Assembly (NCBI RefSeq): GCF_028476545.1
Contig: NW_026732727.1
Location: 62,001 to 126,000 of the forward strand
From: Physella acuta
Lineage: Eukaryota > Mollusca > Gastropoda > Physidae
Direction of reading: 5' to 3'
Length of the DNA: 64,000 nucleotides
Part shown: positions 53,362 to 64,000 of the stretch, piece after piece
How positions within the stretch are numbered: the stretch's first letter is position 1
Layout of the letters: every line of letters starts with the position of its first letter
The notes under the pieces: model-generated
Databases searched by the model: none
What the model saw: only the letters and a program-made list of their open reading frames with translations
Told to the model about the DNA's origin: nothing
Made by a program: the position numbers and the translations under genes

Positions 53362-54360
53362 TCAACATAATCTAAAATGTTTTAAGAACTTAGATTTCAT
53401 TGTGAAGTAAATGACAAAATTAACTGAGGAGCTGAGCTGAAAAAGTATGGACGTTGCCATACACAACATTATATCGATTTGATTCAATGTCTTGGGTAGC
53501 AGGTAGCACTCCTGTAAGAGCTTCGATGGAATCAGTATCACAACATACGACACGCAAACTGTTACCAACAGCCGAATCACTTTTAAATTTTTCATTTTAT
53601 TCCCCACTAAGTTCGGGCATTTTAATTTGTTGATTTTTAATGGAGATCGACTTAGTCTTAGTGTGATCATTATAGTGCAAACAACGACAACAGCAAAAGG
53701 GAAAGATGAAAAAGCAACAAATCTAATGTGATCAAAGTAGCTAGAGACGGTATTTAAATCTTTTAGAGCATATACCTCTTCCAAGTTGAAAATAACGTTA
53801 CTTAAATAATAACTTGTAAATTTGTTTTCAAATAAACTTGCAATTATTACATAAATCTGTGTTGAAATAATAAGAATGGTCATACGATTGGGAGTAAGTA
53901 GTCTTGAAAAACTAAACGGTAAACAGACAACTACAAATCTTTCAAAAGCGATCAACGCCACTTGATGAAAACTCGCAAGAATCGCGTATCGATTTAGAAA
54001 AACGACTATATTGAGGTACTCGATTCTAATATTAAAAATAGATGAATAACAATGTTGAGAGCAAAAAAGTAAAATGTTGTTCAGAAATCCCGTGATGGAA
54101 AACAACAGATGTGTCAGAGAAAGAGTAGCAATAATAATATTTAGAGAATCTCTGATTTTTTGAGTCGCCATGTCCAGCAAGGTAATACCGTTTCCCAGAA
54201 TTCCAATCACACACAGAAAGCTCATCAGCACCAAATGTAAGTAATACAGCATGTCCTCTATCAGCGAGTACCTCGGCACCAATTTAGAGAACATGACTCT
54301 GGCCTCACGGCCCAACACGTCGCTGCTGTTGTCACCAGCAACCTTCTTGAACCACTCCAT
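53362..54360 (-). CDS. rhodopsin-class receptor, candidate chemosensory type, intact single exon
   Basis: 332 residues, no intron. NSS site at 11; TM1 37-64 with GILGN; TM2 72-97; TM3 118-146 ending LIAFERFVVVCLP (ERF for DRY); TM4 160-177; TM5 209-235; TM6 259-281 with ILIPS; TM7 297-320 ending SSVNFVIYFTMKSKFLKHF (NFVIY for NPxxY). Same orientation as the receptor at 49101 and the same motif set, so the two are tandem relatives, although diverged in most of the sequence. The start ATG is followed by a plausible extracellular segment; no signal peptide is needed in this class. Confidence 0.9.
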   Translation of the reverse strand: MEWFKKVAGDNSSDVLGREARVMFSKLVPRYSLIEDMLYYLHLVLMSFLCVIGILGNGITLLDMATQKIRDSLNIIIATLSLTHLLFSITGFLNNILLFCSQHCYSSIFNIRIEYLNIVVFLNRYAILASFHQVALIAFERFVVVCLPFSFSRLLTPNRMTILIISTQIYVIIASLFENKFTSYYLSNVIFNLEEVYALKDLNTVSSYFDHIRFVAFSSFPFAVVVVCTIMITLRLSRSPLKINKLKCPNLVGNKMKNLKVIRLLVTVCVSYVVILIPSKLLQECYLLPKTLNQIDIMLCMATSILFQLSSSVNFVIYFTMKSKFLKHFRLC

Positions 54361-54471
54361 TAGAGGTCTAATTTTTGTACAGCCGCAGCAAATGTGACAA
54401 ACTCTTGGATTCTCTGAAATTGTTTAGCTCGCTGAGCGATGTCTTAAAAAATAATAAATATATTTAAAAAG

Positions 54472-54476
<5 letters not shown>

Positions 54477-54543
<67 letters not shown>
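54477..54543. repeat. (TA)n microsatellite
   Basis: About 66 bp of TA just upstream of the receptor gene on the minus strand. Confidence 0.95.
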
Positions 54544-54551
<8 letters not shown>

Positions 54552-55905
54552 AGATAAAATGTCTAGAACCCTACCAAATTGTGATATTTCTTAATAGTTT
54601 GTAGCTTGTAGTTTAAAAAAAAAATTGTTCATGCTGTTCAGTGTTGTTCTATTATAATTTTCTATTTTAATAAAGTGTTTTTCTAGGTGGCTTAGCCGCT
54701 TTAATAGTAAATTTTATGGGTAGAGTATCAAGGGTTGTCAGGAGATAAAGAAGTGTTTTTCGTTATTGCTTACATTTAATTTAAAAAAAAACAACCAGCA
54801 ATGCTTTTATGATTTTGGTATTACAACAATTTATTCTTAATATTATTTTTTCTCTTCTTTAAAATAAATTTAATTTTACTTCAAGTTTTATTGGGCTACA
54901 TCAAAGACTAACACTTTTTAAAATAAAGTTATTGACGTTTCAATGTAAACGAGGTATCTATTTTTATTAAAATCAACCAACAACAAACCAACTTCAACCA
55001 AGTTAATGGCTGTTTTAACTGGCATCTTTATTGCTTTTATTCGCTGAATATGACCAAGAAGACGATTCAATTAAACATGAATCTTTTTTTTATAACAAAA
55101 ACCCGAAATATTCTTTGTACGGTATATTTATATTACTGATATATTTTCTAGATTTTAAAACATAAAAAAAGTTTTATAAATTATAAAATTTCTTTTTTGT
55201 GCTGTTTTCAGAATCAATTTTTAAAATGGCGTAACCCCTTCCAACAACCAAGAACTCCCATCCCTACCAGTTCTTTTTTATGGAAAAATCGATTTAAAAA
55301 AAAATACGAAATACAAATGTTGAAAACCCAACGTCATTGGTTAAATATAGAATCGATATGAAGCAAGCGATAGGGAGAGGCAGACAAATTTTATATCAAC
55401 TGATCAGAGATGTGCTTGTTGATGTCAACCAATGCATTCACTAGGTGTCAAGTTAGTAGTATAGGAACTGGCTTTGTATAGATGAGAAGATGGACATGAC
55501 TGATAAAAATATCAGTACTTGTTTTACTAAGATGTACATGGTTGATCAAATATATTCCTGTTAGCTTTATAAAATAGACTTGGTTGATCAGCCTTAGGTT
55601 TGCTGAGCTTGAGAAGACTGATCAGTTGAACAGGTACCTCACAAGCTTCGCTGAAATAGGCGTAGCCACGTGATTTCGAAAAAAATTGTCACTGCGCTAG
55701 TCTTGGAAAACAAAATTAAAGTACGAGACATGTCTATTACCTACTCTTACATTATTTTTACTGATACAGTTATTGTTAAAGCATAACGGCAACCGTTATA
55801 GGGCTAATCTTAGGAAGTGGGAACTGTCCATGATCGAAGAGTTGTGAAACACTTCTAAAAATTCAATACATCAGACGATTCGAAATTAAAAACGACATTT
55901 CAAAC
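54544..55905. other. intergenic stretch
   Basis: AT-rich; at 55410-55640 a locally less AT-rich block with repeated GTTGATCA motifs, unassigned. No gene seen. Confidence 0.4.
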
Positions 55906-55911
55906 TGAAAG

Positions 55912-56145
55912 CGTGGTGGAATGGTAGAGCTCGCGACTGCTCATCCGAAAGTTTCAAGTTCGGATGCCGGGCTCGAGTCGGTAATGCACCCAGCACTGAT
56001 GGTTTCCTGACTCGCATTTGGGAAATAAAAGCGGCTTGGTATAGCACTGACTACAGTATAGCCATGAAAGCAGTTGTCGTTGAAACACATGCAGTCTAAA
56101 TGGTCTGCCTCCTTTGCCTTTGGCACTATCTGGAATAGGTGATGA
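55912..56145 (+). mobile_element. SINE A relative, plus strand
   Basis: Head GCGTGGTGGAATGGTAGAGC (A box) with TTCAAGTTCGGATGCCGG (B box), then TTCCTGACTCGCATTTGGGA and AGCGGCTTGGTATAGCACTG matching the SINE A body. Confidence 0.7.
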
Positions 56146-56316
56146 TGGTCCACAAAGAAAATGAGTTTTTATAATTTTAGTTTTTTAATATATAGTTATA
56201 TACTTTCGTTCTTATCGACGTTAAATGTATCTGAACATTTTCTTCCCTTTACGTATCTCTAGTCCGTGTCACCCCCTTTATATCTATATGTATAGGGTTA
56301 TATATTTCTAGACATA

Positions 56317-56500
<184 letters not shown>

Positions 56501-57365
56501 ATATATGGGTATATTAAATTTGTAATCACTTTATTATAAATTAACATATTCCATTGCAAAATATACAACATTTAATGATCAAAATGATTAAAGGCGTTTT
56601 AAATTATTTAAAGAAATCTTTAAGCTGTCGAAAAGAGTCAAAATGTGTCAATGTTGCAAGCCAACCAGTTCTATTTATCTGTTGCTTGCTTTTGTATTGC
56701 TTGTGGTCTTCATTATTCTGTTTCGTCTTAACTTAATTTATTTATAATGAATTAACACATTTAAAACTTGTCTTAATTTGTAACAAGCACTTGTATATAG
56801 TTATTAAAAACTCAATGTTTTCATTTACTTATTGAAAAATATTTATGACAAAGACTAAAATCCATGAAAATGATATACATTAATTTTAGGCAAATATCAC
56901 ACAACTTTTAATAGGAATAGAAAAATAACCAAATAAACATATCACACATCATAGATAACTAATCAACTACTTAAGCACAATCAAATGTAGAACTATTTTT
57001 CTACTGGTGACTGTCACCCTCCTCCATACCCGCACACACACACTCACATACCCGCACACACACGTAGGCTGTTGTATAATAATTTGCTTGATCAATCTGA
57101 GCAAACATTATATTAATCCACCTAGAAAAAGCATTTAGGGGCCTAAATCTAACAAGTGGAAACATTATATTTATAATAAATTATTAAATTTGTTACAATA
57201 GCGTTATGTCAATTCTAGAAATTGAAATGCATAACATGCGTAAATGCAGATATTTTTTTATTGCTTCTTCAGTTTTACAAAATGGTCTTTATTTTGAATT
57301 AAATTGAAAAAAAAAATCAACAATTAATATACGCATTTAATAGCAGTTTTGTTCTATGTTGTACT
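56501..57365. other. intergenic stretch
   Basis: AT-rich; a short ACACAC run at 57020-57062. No gene seen. Confidence 0.45.
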
Positions 57366-57600
57366 CTAGAACATCCTTTTTCGTCTAGGTCCTATTCTAG
57401 CTAAATGACCAATTCCTTCTTTTATTAAATCAACATCAAAAACGAATTGCCCTTCAATCAGGGCTAAGCTGGACAACCTTTCTTCGTGCTTAGTAGAACG
57501 CATGCACTTTTTCGGGAGTTTAAGACCACTGAAGGATCTTTTTGCTCCGGCACTGCTTAAAGTCAGAAATATACGATACAAAAGTGGTCAGAACTCGATA
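57366..57600 (-). mobile_element. hAT transposase remnant, C-terminal dimerisation region
   Basis: The minus-strand frame reads FLTLSSAGAKRSFSGLKLPK then MRSTKHEERLSSLALIEGQF. This is the hAT dimerisation signature (LPxSxAxxERSFSxLKxIKxxLRSTMxxxRLxxLAxL) with Glu changed to Lys before RSFS. The rest of a transposase is not found upstream. The frame at 57694-57888 on the same strand could be another piece but carries no motif. Confidence 0.72.
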
Positions 57601-58850
57601 CATGGAACGCTTGGTTGACAAGGACCAAACTCAAGTAATGCACGGAATAGATCCGATTTAACGGATGTATCACAAAACAAAATCTGTAGGATATCACAGT
57701 TTTGTTGCATCAATTATAGCATCATTTTTGAATGGCACTGTTCTGTCAATGTAGTCTTCTAAATGGGGATCTTCAAAAATATCTATGGACAATACCTTAT
57801 TGTCTTGAGTCTCGACGACTTTATTCTGTAAAATGAGATGATGTGGTTGCTTGTATATTTTGTACTTGGGTATCTTGAGACACATCAACCTCTGGTTGTA
57901 TTGCTGTCAACGTTTAATGCGTGCAGCTTGAAAAATATGTATTCAGTTTGACACATTTGGCTGATGTTTGTTGGCGATCTGAAATGTTTTTCAATATCTT
58001 AGTCTCACACCCTGAATATCTTTTTCTTTTCTTGTTTCCTTTCCATTTAATAACCTCTTAACTAACAAATTCTAAGTGCAAATGTTGTCTTAGTCGCTAT
58101 ATATTTAGTATGATACACCAAAGAATTTAAATGGTGCGATCACTGTTTGATAATTACTAACTATTCGAAACAAATTCAAATGATACAACAGCTAAGCGGA
58201 TAATTAACTGTGCGATCAGTGTTAGTATAAGTGGAGTTGTTGTTTTTTATAATACAAAATATAGCCTTATTCAAATTTAATAAAGATCTAGATCTAGTAA
58301 ACTAAAATAATAATTAATATAAATATGATACTGTTTCATATAATTTGTAATCGTAATCACGATCTCCCAAACTGTCATAATGCTACTTCTTCATCGTGAT
58401 GACGTTGTTGACCTTGTCAAAATGTCCCAACCGCTACGCAGTGTGCCCATAAGTAAATTTATTGTATTGTAATTTTAAAAAAAATAATTACACGATTCAA
58501 ACTGTATATGTAAAGTAATTATGTCTGAAGATTTATGTATACTATTTTCAAATTCAATTATTCTTAAGCAAATACATTATACAGTTGCCTTGAACTTAAC
58601 ACCCCTATTGCCAAGTGGTACTACCCGTAGAGGTTTTTTAAACATTGCAATGCATCTTAATGGTTATTTTAGAATGACAAACTGATATAGCTGTTAATAC
58701 GTATTGTAAACGTAGGCGCTACTAGACTAGTACAATTATGCTTAATTGCTGCATGAAAAAAAATGAAGTCTTGTGATTTACATAGATGTGCCAACCAAAA
58801 ATAATTCTTTAACAAACATCATTGTTTAAAACTTTGGGTTTAAAAAGTTT
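57601..58850. other. intergenic stretch
   Basis: No further recognisable gene. Possible outlying pieces of the hAT element near 57694-57888. Confidence 0.4.
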
Positions 58851-58854
58851 CCAA

Positions 58855-58932
58855 AAAGGCGCCACTTTGCTGAAAATAGCCAGAGGGGGAGCGACAGCTC
58901 TCCCTGCTCCCTCCTGAGTACGCTACTGCTGA
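58855..58932 (-). mobile_element. possible hAT-type end
   Basis: On the minus strand CAGCAGTAGCGTACTCAGGA opens a GC-rich block, resembling hAT terminal repeats. No partner end found. Confidence 0.35.
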
Positions 58933-59853
58933 TGTGCTTTAAACCCCTACCACCTCCAGTCATTACCTAAACAATAGCTGAAGCCGCTAACAACCCAATA
59001 TTTAACGCCAATAACACCCAACTTCAACACAAACTACTAACACCCCGCTACCAAAATGCCACTAACACCCCACTATCTCATATGCCACTAACAACCCCAA
59101 TATCAGAAATAAAATTATCATAACACAATTAGTCATTTTTCAGCCTTTTGCCCTCACCAATTGTCCATGTATATTTAGAAATGACAAATGCTACAAAAAC
59201 TTCCTGGGACGATGATCAAGTAACTAGACTCTTTTATTATGTATTCATTTCATCTTGAAGTTCAAGTCATTCAATAAATTAGCCAGCCATGTGTGGACGA
59301 GTTATGTTAACTTTTTTTCAGGGGAGATCATTCGTTTTTGTTTATGACCTTAATCCTTATTTAGAAAAAATGGAACTATCTAAATAAAAAAAATAAGCAA
59401 CGTAGAAAACTCTGCTAATCAAATGTTCTAATATTTGAGTATAATATTAATCATATTTTTTTTTCTATTATGTTTTACTAGCAGTCCCGGCCAGGCGGTG
59501 CCCTGGCCAGTTAAAAAGAAAACAACCTGTAAGTAAAGAGGAAGGTGACTACTGTATGCATCGAGGTTAATTGTAGAATTTTTTCAAGAAGTCACATTGA
59601 CAAAATCTTATGAAAAAACATTTATTTACGTTCAACAATCAGTAAATAATTTGCATTCAGTTTGCAAAAGGAAAGATTTGTATACAATTAATTTACATGA
59701 AATGCATTTACAATTTACTTAAATTTTTAAATATTAATATAAAAGATTGTTATTATCAATTTTTTTATCGATAAAATGTTAATCCAGAGATTTTATGACA
59801 AAAATTGATGTAATTAAATTAATATTTAACTACAATAAAACAGCTAATATTAT

Positions 59854-59857
<4 letters not shown>
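58933..59857. other. intergenic stretch
   Basis: At 59482-59520 TAGCAGTCCCGGCCAGGCGG is a GC-rich motif typical of the end of a dispersed element, family not established. Otherwise AT-rich. Confidence 0.35.
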
Positions 59858-61904
<2,047 letters not shown>

Positions 61905-62118
61905 ACGAGCTGACATGCGCCGTACGCATACGCCGCTGTTTTATTTTCTACTTTTCAGTAATTCATAATACACTACCAATGCTGCGACTGAAAATATTTT
62001 GCTGTAAACACTATCAGTAGCTGGTAAAGACGATTATCCTCACCTTCCCTCCCTACCCCCACCCCTCCCGCGAACTCCATGAAAGCAGCCGTCGGTCTCC
62101 TTTAGTAGAGAATTAAGG
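61905..62118 (+). mobile_element. unclassified dispersed repeat, copy 2
   Basis: Diverged copy of the element at 1154-1495 (GACGAGCTGAC, GCATACGCCGCTGTTTTATT, ATGCTGCGACTGAAAATATT, C-rich run, TAGAGAATTA). Confidence 0.6.
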
Positions 62119-63486
62119 GGTGGGGGGGGGGGGTGTTAAAGGGGCTGCAATCAGGTGCCCGATTTTTAGGGGTCCCCAAATTTACTGCTTAATTGTTGAT
62201 TTTCTATATGAAAATGTAAGTTTCAATGTTTGAATTATAAGCTTTTTTTCTTTTCAAAATATCTAATTCGTGTCTTTTAGAGTTGAGTGACTTGGTAGGT
62301 TTTAAAGGACATATTTACTTTATTAGACGACAGCAATAATTATGCAAAAGGTGAATTACACAAATTAAAATTATCCACATTAAGTGTAACAAAAAATATT
62401 TTGTGTACTTTTATGTAAAGTAAAAAAAAAAGATGATTGTTTTCTTTGAGGAAAGGGAAATAATATTTTGTTATTTAAATAACATTTACCATTGTAAATA
62501 TTGTAAACAGTCTAAAATTACAGTTAAGTAGGTATTACAAACTCTCTACTCGGTAATTTGATTCTCAAAATATAGATTAGAACTGCCCCTTAGCCATAGC
62601 TCTGTAATGTTACGTCTGTTTGGTTGACCACAATTATTTTTTTTTTGTATGAGTTATCTCCCTGAAACTTTGTAGGACCTTATCTGATGTTAAATCTTAC
62701 AACACTTAAAAAGTATTAAAAAAATTAAAAATTCATAAAAATGTTGCTTAAAAGTAGAGAAATGAGAGACAACTACGAATGTATGACGAGTCTTTGAGTA
62801 ATGCAAGATGACTTTAAAGTACTATAATGGTGGGTATTTTAAAAGCCTTTGATGAATTGGAAAAACGTTAAATAAATAAATATAAATAAATAAGACTTTT
62901 GGTGTGATTTTATATTACTTTCAGTTGTATGTGTGTATGTGTTTGTATGTGTGTGTGTGAGTGTGTAAGTGTGTGTCTCAAAGAAGGTGAAGAATGTTAT
63001 CACTAGTAAAACTTAAAACTTAGGGATAACAACATAGTCTCACGTATATAAATAAATAAACATGGATGAATCCAACAAGCACGTAAAAAATATAAAAATT
63101 CTTCTAATATACTATATGAAGTACAAATGGTTTTACTACAAATAGTGTAACTAACACTTGGTGTCAGGCCCATCATCGACCCACTCAACGATGGTCGCAA
63201 AGTTAGTTAAAGATATAATGAGCTAGATGACCACATAAAGAACAAATGGCGCGTTTCGCCCCCACCCCCGAGTTAATTAGGGCGGCCATATACGAGCCCG
63301 GCTCTGTTAATTACTTGTATTGATTTTAATAACAGCTAAAGTTAAACACAAAAAGTTAACACAAAAGGGTGTCACGATGTCACGTGTCCGTCTCCCTCTC
63401 CCCACCCCCGTTTGGGGAAACGCTCCCTCATGTTTTTACCTCTTCAATAATATTTCACAAAGTTTTAAAATATAAAATTTAAATTG
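62119..63486. other. intergenic stretch
   Basis: AT-rich with a GT-rich microsatellite at 62926-62977 and a GC-richer patch at 63240-63430. No gene recognised. Confidence 0.4.
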
Positions 63487-63900
63487 ATAAAAATAAACCG
63501 GGAGTGATCTCCCCTAAACTTTCTCGAATATTCTTATATAAAAAGAACAGGGGCTGGGAACTCGGGATATAGACATGAATTTTAATCCATTTTAAATACT
63601 TAAACTTTTTAAATTAGAATAAAATCTCGTAGAAACAAGTGAACGTCAAATGAAATGTGCATACTAGTGCGCAATATTATTAGTATTTTATAAATTTACA
63701 TGCGTTTTTTTTTGAGAAATTGAAAATAGCGTAAATTACTTAAAATTTGACAGAAGGTAGAGAATTAGATCTTTTACTTACATGTGAAATTTCATTTATC
63801 TATCTGAAATAGTACTCAAGTAATAGGCTTTTGAAAAATTCAAAGTAAAAAAGTACCACTTCCGGTGGAAAGTTTTTGTAACAGAAATCACTCTAGAAAT
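63487..63900 (+). repeat. unclassified repeat R1, copy c
   Basis: Same order of blocks as copy a (AATAAACCGGGAGTGATCTC to GACAGAAGGTAGAGAATTAG), then continues with the block ACATGTGAAATTTCATTTAT seen in copy b. Confidence 0.85.
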
Positions 63901-64000
63901 ATTTTTTTTTTCAAATTTGCAAAAATATTTTATGGTGAAATTCCATTGAATTTAGCATTAATTTCAATGGAATTTCGTAAAACCAAATTTTGAAAATTAA

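Noticed and set aside
55941-56153. 70-codon minus-strand frame
   Set aside because: Lies wholly in a SINE A relative.

Overview
The window is AT-rich animal DNA with GT-AG introns, long (TA)n tracts, tRNA-derived SINEs and small DNA transposons. Single-exon rhodopsin-class receptors of the molluscan candidate-chemosensory type point to a gastropod mollusc, most likely a heterobranch snail. The species cannot be told from this sequence.

Positions 1-41000 hold the 3' part of one very large gene on the + strand. I resolve 48 coding exons from 280 to the stop at 40138-40140. All join in one reading frame and give about 2,861 residues. The order is that of a dynein heavy chain: end of AAA3, AAA4, stalk coiled coil 1, microtubule-binding domain, coiled coil 2, AAA5, buttress, AAA6 and C-terminal domain. 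The AAA4 P-loop has lost its Gly-Lys, there are two acidic linker inserts, and a roughly 300-residue acidic low-complexity tail ends the protein. The best fit is a DNHD1-like (dynein heavy chain domain-containing 1) protein. The 5' half of the gene lies outside the window.

The most unusual signal is in the introns of this gene. At about 18 exon-intron junctions (13 donors, 5 acceptors) a private minisatellite begins at the splice site. In most cases each unit carries a copy of the exon edge plus the splice signal, so the introns hold ladders of 2 to about 30 decoy splice sites. Every array has a different unit sequence and length, but the placement rule is the same.

From 41000 to 64000 the window is repeat-rich intergenic DNA with three rhodopsin-class receptor genes: 46054-47117 (+, frame-disrupted), 49101-50114 (-, intact) and 53362-54360 (-, intact). 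Around them lie two hAT-like non-autonomous elements with 8-bp target duplications (one inserted into a SINE), a piggyBac-like and a mariner-like MITE, a hAT transposase remnant near 57.4 kb, three copies of an unclassified repeat, and long TA tracts. I see no convincing host gene after 54360.
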